From Paenibacillus pasadenensis DSM 19293 (GTDB taxonomy: Bacteria; Bacillota; Bacilli; Paenibacillales; Paenibacillaceae), in assembly GCF_000422485.1 (NCBI RefSeq), contig NZ_AULW01000001.1, forward strand, positions 372,001 to 436,000: DNA of 64,000 nt, in the 5' to 3' direction. Each line of letters starts with the position of its first letter. Position 1 is the first letter of the stretch. Positions 42,365 to 50,624 of the stretch are shown here, piece after piece. Both the position numbers and the translations under genes were made by a program. A model generated the notes under the pieces. The model did not search any database. It saw only the letters and a program-made list of their open reading frames with translations, and was not told where the DNA came from.

Positions 42365-44767
42365 ATGTCCAAGCTCTTCTACAAGCTCGGCAAGACCGCC
42401 TTCGACAAGCCATGGGCGTTCATCGCCGCCTGGGTCGTCATCCTCGGCGCCGTCGTCGCCCTGATCGCATCCAATGGCGTGAGCGTCAGCTCCGAAATGA
42501 AGATCGAAGGCACCGAATCGCAAAAAGTGCTCGACAAGCTCCAGCAGGAGCTGCCGCAGGCAGCCGGAGATCAGGGCAGCGTCGTCTTCACCGCGCCTGA
42601 CGGCGAGCGGCTCGACACGCCGGAGCGCCAGCAGGCGATCCTCGCCGCCATCGCCGACATCTACAAGCAGGAGTATGTCATCAACCCCGCCGATCTGGCG
42701 GCGGCCGCCGGCGCCCAGGCGCAGCAAGGCGCGGCTCAGGGCGGCCAGGATGCCGCCGCAGGCCAAGGCGCCGGCGCCCAGGACCAGGCCGCGGGCGCAG
42801 CCCAAGGCGGAGCCGCCGCAGGCGCGACCGGCGCGGCGGCGATGCCGTACGGCCCGCTGATCGTCGACGGCCAGCCCGTTCCCGGCGCGCTGATCGCCTC
42901 CGACGGCAGCGTCGCTCTGTTCCAGTTCCAATTCACGGTGCAAAAGACATCCGTCCCGACGGACGTGCTGAACGACATCATCGCCACCGTCGAAAAAGCC
43001 GAGAGCGGCACCGGCATCACCTCGCTGCCGAGCGACTCGCTGCTCATGCCGGAAATTCCGATCGGCGCCAACGAAGTGTACGGCCTCGTCGTCGCCGTCC
43101 TCGCGCTGCTCGTCACGCTCGGCTCGCTCGTCGCCGCGGGCCTGCCGATCCTGACCGCGCTCATCGGCGTCGGCATCGGCGTCGGCGGCGCGTACTCGAT
43201 CTCGAGCTTCGTGCCGATGACGTCGTTCACGCCGATCCTCGCCCTCATGGTCGGCCTCGCGGTCGGCATCGACTACGCGCTGTTCATCGTCAACCGCCAG
43301 CGCCGCCTCATCCTCGACCAGGGGCTGACGGCGCGCGAAGCGGCCGGACGCGCCGTCGGCACGGCGGGCAGCGCCGTGTTCTTCGCCGGCCTGACCGTCA
43401 TCATCTCGCTCTGCGGCCTGCTCGTCATCGGCATCGCCTTCCTGAGCACGATGGCGCTCGTCGCCTCCGTCACGGTGTTCATCAGCGTGCTCGTCGCGCT
43501 GTCGCTGCTGCCCGCGCTGCTCGGGCTCGTCGGCGAGCGCATCTGCTCGGCCAAGGCGCGCGAGAAAAGCCGCAAGGCCGGGGGAACGCAGAAGCACAGC
43601 TTCGCCCATAGCTGGGTCCGCTTCATCATCCGCTTCCGCTGGCTCGCCATCCTCGTCGTCATCGTCGCGCTCGGCGCGGCCGCCTTGCCGGTCCGCGACA
43701 TGCAGATGGGCATCCCGTCCGGCGCGACCGCCAACCTCGACTCCGGCCAGCGCCAGAGCTACGACGCGATCGCCAAAGGCTTCGGCGAAGGCTACAACGG
43801 CCCGCTGCTGCTCGTGGCCGAGCCGCGCGAAGCCGGCGGCGCGATCGCTCCGGAAGCGCTCGGCAAGCTGGCGGCCGAGCTGCAGCAGGTGAAGGACGTC
43901 TCGATCGTTACGCCGATGGGCCTCTCCGAAGGCGGCAAGATGGCGATCCTGAGCGTCATTCCGAAGTCCGGCCCGACCGACGAGGCGACCAAGACGCTCG
44001 TCGAGACGCTGCGCGACCAGGACTCCGCCCTGTCCGCGGGCAACGGCGTGACGATCGGCGTCACCGGCTTCACGGCGATCAACATCGACATGTCGGCCCG
44101 ACTGGCCGAAGTATTCCCGCTGTACATCGGCATCATCGTGCTGCTGTCGCTGATCATCCTGCTGCTCGTCTTCCGCTCGATCCTCGTGCCGATCAAGGCG
44201 ACGGTCGGCTTCCTGCTGAGCGTGCTCGCCACGTTCGGCATCACGACCGCCATCTTCCAATGGGGCTGGATGAAGGACCTGCTCGGCTTCGATACGGGCG
44301 GCCCGATCATGAGCTTCATCCCGATCCTCGTCACCGGCATCCTGTACGGCCTCGCGATGGATTACCAGGTATTCCTCGTCTCCTCGATGCGCGAGTCGTA
44401 CGTCCACGGCCATCGCGGACGCGACAGCGTCGTGCACGGCTACGAGCAGGCGAGCCGCGTCGTCGTTGCGGCGGCGGTCATCATGGTGTCCGTGTTCGCC
44501 GGCTTCATCTTCACGCATGACATCATGATCAAGCAGATCGGCTTCGCGCTGGCGCTCGGCATCCTGCTCGACGCCTTCCTCATCCGCATGACGCTCGTGC
44601 CCGCCGTCATGGCGCTGTTCGGCGACAAGGCGTGGAGCCTGCCGCGCTGGCTCGACCGCATCCTGCCGAACCTCGACGTCGAGGGCGACAAGCTGATCGC
44701 CGAGCTGAACGCGGCCGGCGGCGAGCGCGAGCAGGTCGCGAAGGTCGCTTCCGCGCGGAAGCCGTAA
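42365..44767 (+). CDS. MMPL family RND-type exporter
   Basis: An 800-aa membrane transporter with the 12-helix RND topology typical of MMPL/YdfJ proteins. Helix 1 is WAFIAAWVVILGAVVALIA. The first large external loop contains an unusual Ala/Gln/Gly-rich insert (about residues 110-160, AQQGAAQGGQDAAAGQGAGA). Helices 2-6 include the proton-relay-like GLAVGIDYALFIVNRQR; the second half repeats the fold with LYGLAMDYQVFLVSSMRE. The two (I/M)DY motifs at equivalent places are typical. ATG 42365 is 13 nt from AAAGGAG, while ATG 42353 is only 1 nt away; I prefer 42365 but am not sure. The substrate is unknown. Confidence 0.9.
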   Translation: MSKLFYKLGKTAFDKPWAFIAAWVVILGAVVALIASNGVSVSSEMKIEGTESQKVLDKLQQELPQAAGDQGSVVFTAPDGERLDTPERQQAILAAIADIYKQEYVINPADLAAAAGAQAQQGAAQGGQDAAAGQGAGAQDQAAGAAQGGAAAGATGAAAMPYGPLIVDGQPVPGALIASDGSVALFQFQFTVQKTSVPTDVLNDIIATVEKAESGTGITSLPSDSLLMPEIPIGANEVYGLVVAVLALLVTLGSLVAAGLPILTALIGVGIGVGGAYSISSFVPMTSFTPILALMVGLAVGIDYALFIVNRQRRLILDQGLTAREAAGRAVGTAGSAVFFAGLTVIISLCGLLVIGIAFLSTMALVASVTVFISVLVALSLLPALLGLVGERICSAKAREKSRKAGGTQKHSFAHSWVRFIIRFRWLAILVVIVALGAAALPVRDMQMGIPSGATANLDSGQRQSYDAIAKGFGEGYNGPLLLVAEPREAGGAIAPEALGKLAAELQQVKDVSIVTPMGLSEGGKMAILSVIPKSGPTDEATKTLVETLRDQDSALSAGNGVTIGVTGFTAINIDMSARLAEVFPLYIGIIVLLSLIILLLVFRSILVPIKATVGFLLSVLATFGITTAIFQWGWMKDLLGFDTGGPIMSFIPILVTGILYGLAMDYQVFLVSSMRESYVHGHRGRDSVVHGYEQASRVVVAAAVIMVSVFAGFIFTHDIMIKQIGFALALGILLDAFLIRMTLVPAVMALFGDKAWSLPRWLDRILPNLDVEGDKLIAELNAAGGEREQVAKVASARKP

Positions 44768-44777
44768 GGCGGACCGC

Positions 44778-44880
44778 AAGCGTTCCGATTCAAAAGGCAC
44801 ACCAAGCGTTCCATTTTAAAAGGCATACGCAAGCGCTCCAATTCAGAAGGCATACGCAAGCGCTCCAATTCAAAAAGAAG
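44778..44880. repeat. 27-bp tandem repeat, four units
   Basis: AAGCG starts at 44778, 44804, 44831 and 44858. Each unit reads AAGCGYTCC-AATTCARAAGGCATACGC or close to it (period 26-27). A fifth AAGCG at 44878 belongs to the terminator stem. It is non-coding, directly after the MMPL stop. Confidence 0.85.
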
Positions 44881-44920
44881 CGTCCCGACCCGCAGCGATG
44901 CGGGAGGGACGCTTCTTTTT
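44873..44920. terminator. Bidirectional terminator between MMPL and malG-like genes
   Basis: The stem GAAGCGTCCC with GGGACGCTTC encloses a second CCCGC/GCGGG hairpin. T runs of five or more lie on both strands, so it can serve the convergent MMPL and malG-like transcripts. Confidence 0.92.
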
Positions 44921-44998
44921 GATGAAACGGATCGGGACGGCTGCCGAAGCGCATACGGCTCTCTTACGCGCCTCCGGCTCCCACGGCTCCCCATCCGG

Positions 44999-45841
44999 TC
45001 ACCCCTTCGTCGCTCCGTCCGCCAGGCCGGAGATGAGGAACCGCTGCAGCAGCAGGAACACGGTGGCGATCGGGACAGCGATCAGGATCGTGCCCGCCGC
45101 GAAGATCGTGAAGTTGTTGGAGAACTTGTCGTTGATGAAGTTGTACAGCCCGAGCGCCAGCGTGTACTTCTCCGGCGAGCGCAGGATGATGCGCGGCGTC
45201 AGGAAGTCCATGAACGGCGCCATGAACGTGAACAGCGCCACGACGGCCAGGATCGGCCGGGCGAGCGGCATCAGGATGCGGAAGAACACCGTCAGATGCC
45301 CGGCTCCGTCCATCGTCGCCGACTCGTCGAGGTCGCGCGGGATCGTGTCGAGGTAGCCTTTGACGAGGAAGACGTTCATCGGCAGCCCGCCGATGGAATA
45401 GATCAGGATCAGCCCCGCGAACGTATCGAGCAGGTTGACGAGGTTCAGCAGCAGGTAGATCGCCACCATGCCCATGAGCACGGGGAACATCTGCAGCAGC
45501 AGGAACGTGTAGATGCCGTGCTTGCGGCCCGCGAAGCGGAAGCGCGAGAATACGAACGCCAGCATCGACACGAGCGAGACGCTGATGAGCGCGTTGAACG
45601 AGGCGACGATGAGCGTGTTTTTGTACCACAGCCCGTATTCGCTCAGCGGATCGGCGAACAGCCAGCGATAATGGTCCAGCGTCAGGTTGTCGGGAATCAG
45701 CTTGGCGCTGAACAGCGTGCTGCCGGGGTTGAGCGAGATGCTCACCGCCCACAGCAGCGGGTACAGGATGACGGCGAATAGGACCAGGACGATCAGGTAG
45801 ATGCCGGACACTTCCAGCCGGGAACGCAGCGTGCGGCCCAT
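44999..45841 (-). CDS. ABC sugar transporter permease, MalG-like
   Basis: A 280-aa inner-membrane permease of the CUT1 family, with about six transmembrane helices. The EAA loop is SATMDGAGHLTVFFRILMPLARP. LLQMFPVLMGMVAIYLLLNL and the C-terminal FAAGTILIAVPIATVFLLLQ-type end match MalG/GanQ-type permeases. The start ATG overlaps the malF stop in TGATG. No ATPase is encoded here; a shared MsmX-type ATPase elsewhere is usual for such systems in Bacillales. It is the last gene of a three-gene importer operon. Confidence 0.92.
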   Translation of the reverse strand: MGRTLRSRLEVSGIYLIVLVLFAVILYPLLWAVSISLNPGSTLFSAKLIPDNLTLDHYRWLFADPLSEYGLWYKNTLIVASFNALISVSLVSMLAFVFSRFRFAGRKHGIYTFLLLQMFPVLMGMVAIYLLLNLVNLLDTFAGLILIYSIGGLPMNVFLVKGYLDTIPRDLDESATMDGAGHLTVFFRILMPLARPILAVVALFTFMAPFMDFLTPRIILRSPEKYTLALGLYNFINDKFSNNFTIFAAGTILIAVPIATVFLLLQRFLISGLADGATKG

Positions 45842-47136
45842 CAATATCCCTCCTCGCGGAACGAGCGCGTCCGCCGGAACTGGTACAGGGCGAAGGCGGC
45901 GACGACGACGCCCATGATGATGCTGATGGCCGCGGCCATCTTGTAGTTGTTGTCGGTGAACGTCAGGTTGTACACCCAGGAGATGAGGATGTCCGTCGCC
46001 CCCGCGCTCTGGCCCGGCACCGGCGGACCGCCTTTGTTGAACAGGAAGATGATGTTGAAGTTGTTGAAATTGAACGAGTACTGCATGATGAGCAGCGGCG
46101 CGGTGGCGAACAGCACATGCGGCAGCGTGATGAAGCGGAACTTCTGCCAGCGGCTGCCTCCGTCGACGTCGGCGGCCTCGTACCAGTCCTTGGAGATGCT
46201 CTGCAGCACGCCGGTGAACAGCGTGAACACATACGGGAAGCCGAGCCACACCTGGATCAGGATGATCGCGGTCCGCGCCCAGCCGGCGTCGGTCAGCCAC
46301 GGGATCTGAACGCCGAAGGGCGCGAGCAGCTGCGTGTTGATCGCCCCGAACGTATCGTTGAACATCGCCGCGAACACGAGCACCGTCATGAACGACGGCA
46401 CCGCCCACGGCAGGATGAGCACGGTGCGGATCGCCTTTTTGAAGCGGATGCGGCTGTCGTTCACCAGCACCGCGAGCAGCATCGCGAGCGCGATCTGGAG
46501 CGTCGTGGCGACGAGCGTCCAGAAGACCGTCCAGGAGAGGACGGACAGCAGGCTCTGCGTCCACAGCGGGTTGACGAACAGCTCCTTGAAGTTGGCCCAG
46601 CCGACCCAGTCGAGCAGCTTCGCCGGCGGCGAATTGTACAGGCTGTAGTTCGTGAACGCCAGCGCGACCATGAACAGCAGCGGGAAAATGACGACCATCG
46701 CCAGCAGGATGAAGCTCGGCACGACGACGAAGTACGGGAAGCCTTTGTCGTAGCTGTCGTGGAACGCCTGCCGCATCGACGGGATGCGCTCGCCCTCGCG
46801 GCGGCGGACCGCGTCGCGCCAGGCGTCACGGATGTTCAGCCCGTAGGCGGCCAGCAGCGCGAGGCCGAGCAGCAGCGCGAGGATGCCCTCGGTCAGCAGC
46901 GTCCGGCTGTCGTCGACGTTCGGGTCCTCGCCGAGCGTGACGAGTCCTTGCAGCCCTTGGACCGTCCACGCCCCGAGCGACGCCGCCAGCGACAGCGCCA
47001 GCAGCAGCAGGATGGATCCCTTGATGTAGCGCCGGTTGTACAGCTGGCCGAGGCCGGGCACGACGGACAGCCACGCCGCCCGCTTCGGCGACGGCGCCCC
47101 GCCCGGACCAGGCCCGGTTTGCAGCGCATTTTGCAT
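45841..47136 (-). CDS. ABC sugar transporter permease, MalF-like
   Basis: A 431-aa permease. An N-terminal extension contains two helices (GSILLLLALSLAASLGAW and ILALLLGLALLAAYGLNI) and the PGLGQLYNRRYIKG motif before the core. This extra region is common in Gram-positive MalF proteins. The EAA loop is EAADVDGGSRWQKFRFITLPHVL. PSFILLAMVVIFPLLFMVALAFTNYSLY begins the core (key part VVIFPLLFMVALAFTNYSLY). I started at ATG 47136 (AAGGAGA upstream) and not at an in-frame codon 33 residues earlier. With the SBP it would import maltodextrin-like or alpha-glucan oligosaccharides. Confidence 0.92.
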   Translation of the reverse strand: MQNALQTGPGPGGAPSPKRAAWLSVVPGLGQLYNRRYIKGSILLLLALSLAASLGAWTVQGLQGLVTLGEDPNVDDSRTLLTEGILALLLGLALLAAYGLNIRDAWRDAVRRREGERIPSMRQAFHDSYDKGFPYFVVVPSFILLAMVVIFPLLFMVALAFTNYSLYNSPPAKLLDWVGWANFKELFVNPLWTQSLLSVLSWTVFWTLVATTLQIALAMLLAVLVNDSRIRFKKAIRTVLILPWAVPSFMTVLVFAAMFNDTFGAINTQLLAPFGVQIPWLTDAGWARTAIILIQVWLGFPYVFTLFTGVLQSISKDWYEAADVDGGSRWQKFRFITLPHVLFATAPLLIMQYSFNFNNFNIIFLFNKGGPPVPGQSAGATDILISWVYNLTFTDNNYKMAAAISIIMGVVVAAFALYQFRRTRSFREEGY

Positions 47137-47188
47137 GATGACTCTCCTTCCTATCCCAGCTCTATTTCTCATGCGCGGCCGAAAAGAA

Positions 47189-47228
47189 AGCCTGCGGAGC
47201 GTGCCGGTCGCCCGGCGGCCCGCAGGCT
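47189..47228 (-). other. Intercistronic stem-loop between malE-like and malF-like genes
   Basis: AGCCTGCGG (47189-47197) pairs with CCGCAGGCT (47220-47228) in the 105-bp gap. There is no T-tract. Such hairpins often stabilise upstream mRNA and give more binding protein than permease. Confidence 0.6.
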
Positions 47229-47241
47229 CGTGCACGCTCGC

Positions 47242-48582
47242 TTACTTGCCGGACATCGCGATCTTGTCCTGCACCTGCTTGACGGCGTCGTCAAGCGACT
47301 GCTGCACGTCGCGGCCTTCGGAAGCGAACTTCAGCGCGTTGGCCATCGGATCCCAGACGTAGTCCAGCTCCGGCACGGTCGGGAACGGCTGGCCGTACTG
47401 CACCTGCTCGGAGAAGCCGGCGACGAGCGGATCGCCCGTCAGCTTCTCGTTGTTCAGCACGCCTTTGACCGGCGGCACCTGACCCGTCTTTTCGTAATAC
47501 TCCAGCGCGTTCTCCTCGTTCGTGATGAACGCGGCCAGATCGCTCGCCCACTCCGGGCTCTTGGAGAACTTGGAGAGCATCCAGCCCTTGACGCCGATGA
47601 AGGACGTCGGGTGCTTGCCGTTGTCCAGCGTCGGCAGCGGCGCCACGCCGAGGTCGTCGCCGAGCTGCTTCTTGTAGTCGGTGATCGCCCACGGTCCGTT
47701 GATGACCGCGCCGACCTGGCCTGCTCCGAACAGGCCGCCGACGACGTCGCCGTTCACGCCTTTCGGCAGGTAGCCCTTGTCGAACCAGCTCTGGATCAGC
47801 TTCACGCCGGCGACGGCGCCTTCCTTGTTCAGGCCGATGTCGGCGGTGTCGAAGCCGGTGTCGGTCTTCTTGAAGATGTAGCCGTCGTTGCCGCCCATGA
47901 ACGCCCACGCATAGTAGAAGTTCAGCCCTTCCATCAGGAAGCCGTACTTCTGCTTCTTCGCATCGGTCTGCTCGGCCGCCAGCTTCTCCAGATCGGCGAC
48001 CGTCGCCGGCGGCGTCGGCACGAGCTTCTTGTTGTAGAACAGCGCGTACGTCTCTGTGACGAAAGGCAGGCCGTACAGCTGGCCGTCCTGGCTGAGCGCG
48101 GTGAGCGATTCCGGCGTGTACGCGTCCAACACCGGCTGCTCCGCCTTCACCGGCTGCACGAGCCCTTTGAGCACCAGGTTGCCGATGCCGGGCTGGAAGA
48201 ACAGGTCCGGCCCTTTGCCGGCCGGTCCGTCGAGCGAGAGGATCTGCTGCTGGTCGTTCATCTTGACCGGCTTGACGCTCACCTTGATGCCCGTCTTCTC
48301 CGTGTACTTGTCGGTGATGGCCGTGATGGCGGCGACGCTCTCGGCGTTGTCGTCGGGCCAGATCGTCAGCTCGGCCGGCTTCTCCGGCATGCCGCTCGCT
48401 TCGCCGCCTGCGTTCGCGGCGGCGTCGTTGGACGGCGCGGCCGTAGGCGCCGCTTCGTTCGCGGCGCTGCCCGCATTGCCGGCGCTGCCGCTGTTGCTGT
48501 TGCCGTTGCTTCCGCAGGCCGCCAGGCTTGTGAGCGAGAGCGCCAGCACCAGCGCCGCCGCTGCGGTCGTTTTTTTGTTCAT
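47242..48582 (-). CDS. Maltose-type solute-binding lipoprotein, MalE-like
   Basis: A 446-aa lipoprotein. The signal peptide ends LTSLAACGS (lipobox, Cys23). A Gly/Asn/Ser/Ala-rich spacer (about 25-70) is followed by a CUT1-type binding domain with KPAELTIWPDDNAESVAAI, GPDLFFQPGIGNLVLKGLV and GPWAITDYKK; the last resembles the conserved GPW region of maltodextrin-binding proteins. It heads a minus-strand operon with two permeases. Its promoter (48628-48692) is of the same class as those of the GH87 genes and the sensor operon. I therefore infer uptake of alpha-1,3-linked (nigero-) oligosaccharides, though maltodextrin is the conservative assignment. Confidence 0.92.
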   Translation of the reverse strand: MNKKTTAAAALVLALSLTSLAACGSNGNSNSGSAGNAGSAANEAAPTAAPSNDAAANAGGEASGMPEKPAELTIWPDDNAESVAAITAITDKYTEKTGIKVSVKPVKMNDQQQILSLDGPAGKGPDLFFQPGIGNLVLKGLVQPVKAEQPVLDAYTPESLTALSQDGQLYGLPFVTETYALFYNKKLVPTPPATVADLEKLAAEQTDAKKQKYGFLMEGLNFYYAWAFMGGNDGYIFKKTDTGFDTADIGLNKEGAVAGVKLIQSWFDKGYLPKGVNGDVVGGLFGAGQVGAVINGPWAITDYKKQLGDDLGVAPLPTLDNGKHPTSFIGVKGWMLSKFSKSPEWASDLAAFITNEENALEYYEKTGQVPPVKGVLNNEKLTGDPLVAGFSEQVQYGQPFPTVPELDYVWDPMANALKFASEGRDVQQSLDDAVKQVQDKIAMSGK

Positions 48583-48627
48583 CGTTGTATCCTCCCCTAT
48601 GTGTCGCGATCCAGCTTGCATGATGTC

Positions 48628-48692
48628 ATTGTAGAGGCTGGGGCCATGCGCCCACTACCAACCTGGTGACCGGCTTGAGCACGATTGTGACA
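48628..48692 (-). promoter_or_regulatory. Activator-type promoter of the malEFG-like operon
   Basis: On the minus strand: TGTCACAATCGTG (48692-48680), GGTCACC exactly 21 bp on (GGTC 48671-48668), 10 bp, TAGTGG (48657-48652) as a poor -35, 18 bp and TACAAT (48633-48628). The proximal 20-mer GGTCACCAGGTTGGTAGTGG matches 17 of 20 bases at the 902-aa GH87 promoter. Confidence 0.78.
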
Positions 48693-48848
48693 TGGTTCGG
48701 GACGTCTGCTTGTAGCCGCTTCTCCAGAAGGATTCCGCCCTCTCCGCTTCCCGCAGACCTCCCCGCTTGGATGCCCTCGGCAAGCCGCCTCGCCATCAAT
48801 TCCTTCGCCGAGCCTAAGGGGTCCCTGCTCGTCCCTCCTAGGATCAGC

Positions 48849-48892
48849 TTGCACATCGAACATGAATGAACTAATATGAACGTATTAATACG
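48849..48892 (+). promoter_or_regulatory. kduI promoter with CGTATTAATACG palindrome
   Basis: TTGCAC (48849-48854), 17 bp and TAATAT (48872-48877) form a strong sigma-A promoter. A perfect 12-bp palindrome CGTATTAATACG (48881-48892) covers the start-site region and is a candidate operator for the DeoR-family regulator encoded downstream. The remaining part of the malE/kduI interval (48693-48848) shows no gene. Confidence 0.75.
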
Positions 48893-48917
48893 AATACGAA
48901 CTCATAGGAGGTTCATC

Positions 48918-49751
48918 ATGGAAATCCGCTACGCATCCCATCCGAACGAAGTCAAGGCGTTCGACACGACCCGCCTGCGACAGGAATTCCTCATCGAAAG
49001 CCTGTTCCAGCCGGACCGGCTGACGCTGACGCACACGCATGTGGACCGCTTCATCGTCGGCGGCGCCGTGCCGGCCGGCACCGGCATCAAGCTCGAAGCC
49101 GACAAGAAGACGATCGGAGCCGCCAGCTTCCTCGAACGCCGCGAGATCGGCATCATCAACGTCGGCGGCAGCGGCACGATCGTCGTCGACGGCACCGAAT
49201 ATGCGATGGCGCCGAAGGACTGCCTGTACATCGGCCGCGGCGCCCTCGACGTGGAGCTGCGCAGCGACGATGCGGCGAGCCCGGCGAAGTACTATTTCAA
49301 CTCCACTCCGGCCCATCAGACGTACCCGACCGTCAAAGCCGCGATCAGCGAGGCGACGCCCGCCCATCTCGGCAGCCAGACGAACTCCAACGAGCGCACG
49401 ATCTACAAGTACATCCATATCGACGGCATCCAGAGCTGCCAGCTCGTCATGGGCATGACGCTGCTCAAGGAAGGCAGCATGTGGAACACGATGCCGTGCC
49501 ATACGCACAACCGCCGCTCCGAGGTGTACTTCTACTTCGACATGCCGGACAGCGGCAACGTCTTTCACCTGATGGGCGAGCCGCAGGAGACGCGCCATCT
49601 CGTCGTGCGCAACGAGCAGGGCGTCATCAGCCCGAGCTGGTCGATCCACAGCGGCGTCGGCACGAGCAGCTACACGTTCATCTGGGGCATGGCCGGCGAG
49701 AACCAGGTGTTCGACGACATGGACGCCGTGGCGATGCAGGATCTGCGCTGA
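48918..49751 (+). CDS. kduI: 5-dehydro-4-deoxy-D-glucuronate isomerase (KduI)
   Basis: A 277-aa cupin isomerase that converts 4-deoxy-L-threo-5-hexosulose uronate to 3-deoxy-D-glycero-2,5-hexodiulosonate in pectin/uronate breakdown. The zinc ligands are all present: His195 and His197 (CHTHNRRSE), Glu202 and His244 (SIHSGVG). This is one residue offset from the Escherichia coli enzyme. ATG 48918 follows AGGAGG. It is the first gene of kduI-deoR-kduD. No pectinase is adjacent; the neighbouring glucanases are not obvious sources of uronate. Confidence 0.96.
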   Translation: MEIRYASHPNEVKAFDTTRLRQEFLIESLFQPDRLTLTHTHVDRFIVGGAVPAGTGIKLEADKKTIGAASFLERREIGIINVGGSGTIVVDGTEYAMAPKDCLYIGRGALDVELRSDDAASPAKYYFNSTPAHQTYPTVKAAISEATPAHLGSQTNSNERTIYKYIHIDGIQSCQLVMGMTLLKEGSMWNTMPCHTHNRRSEVYFYFDMPDSGNVFHLMGEPQETRHLVVRNEQGVISPSWSIHSGVGTSSYTFIWGMAGENQVFDDMDAVAMQDLR

Positions 49752-49814
49752 TGCGCTAAGATAAGATCAACCCTTGCACGAAGCGGAAATTGCCCCCGGA
49801 TAGGATGAACGCGG

Positions 49815-50585
49815 ATGAACCCATTGCGAAGACATGAGACGATTATGGAAATGCTGCTCGCCCGGCGCGAGGTGACGGTCGCCGAGCTGAGCGAGCGGCT
49901 GCAGGTGACCGGCAAGACGGTGCGCGAGGATCTCGCGAAGCTCGAGGAGCGCGGCCTGCTCGCCCGCATCCACGGCGGCGCGGTGCTCGCCCAGGACGGC
50001 CAGCTCGGCATCCTGACGGCCAAGGAGCCGCTGGAGCGCCACCATGCCGAAAAAGCCGCCATCGCCGCGCTGGCGCTCACGCTCGTCAAGCCGGGCGCCG
50101 TCATCGCCCTCGACGGCGGCAGCACGACGCTCGAGATCGCGCGGCTCCTCGACAACGAGCCGCTCACCGTCGTCACGAACGACGTCCGCATCATCGCCGA
50201 GCTCGCGCCCAAGGACCGCATCCAGCTCGTCGTGCCGGGCGGCTATCGGGTGCGCAACATGCTTGCGGGCGCTGAGGCGGCCCAGTACGTGCGGCGGCTC
50301 AACATCCAGACGGCGTTCCTGTCCGCAACCGGCGTGCATCCGGACAACGGCTTTACGATCTACACCGGCGACCTGCTGGAGCTGAAGCGGGCTTTCGTCG
50401 AGACGGCCCGCGCCGTCTATGCGGTGGCGGACCACAGCAAGTTCGGCCAGAGCGCCTTGTTCACCTTCGCCCGTCTGGACGAAGCGACGGCGATCCTGAC
50501 CGATGCCGACGCGGACGAGGAGGCCACCCGGCCGCTTCGCGCCGCCGGCATCGCCGTCTGGAACGGCGCGCGCCCTTCCTCTTGA
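49815..50585 (+). CDS. DeoR/GlpR family regulator
   Basis: A 256-aa repressor with an N-terminal winged HTH (MNPLRRHETIMEMLLARREV then VAELSERLQVTGKTVREDLAKL). The DeoR C-terminal sugar-phosphate sensor domain has ALDGGSTTLEIARLL, VTNDVRIIAEL and GGYRVRNMLAGAEA, and ends with VADHSKFGQSALFTFARLDE. It lies between kduI and kduD in the same direction, so it probably regulates them through the CGTATTAATACG palindrome at the kduI promoter. The effector may be a ketodeoxy-uronate intermediate or its phosphate. The ribosome site before the start is weak. Confidence 0.9.
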   Translation: MNPLRRHETIMEMLLARREVTVAELSERLQVTGKTVREDLAKLEERGLLARIHGGAVLAQDGQLGILTAKEPLERHHAEKAAIAALALTLVKPGAVIALDGGSTTLEIARLLDNEPLTVVTNDVRIIAELAPKDRIQLVVPGGYRVRNMLAGAEAAQYVRRLNIQTAFLSATGVHPDNGFTIYTGDLLELKRAFVETARAVYAVADHSKFGQSALFTFARLDEATAILTDADADEEATRPLRAAGIAVWNGARPSS

Positions 50586-50624
50586 GCGGACGACCCCATT
50601 CTCGATAAAGAAGGACGGATCCCT

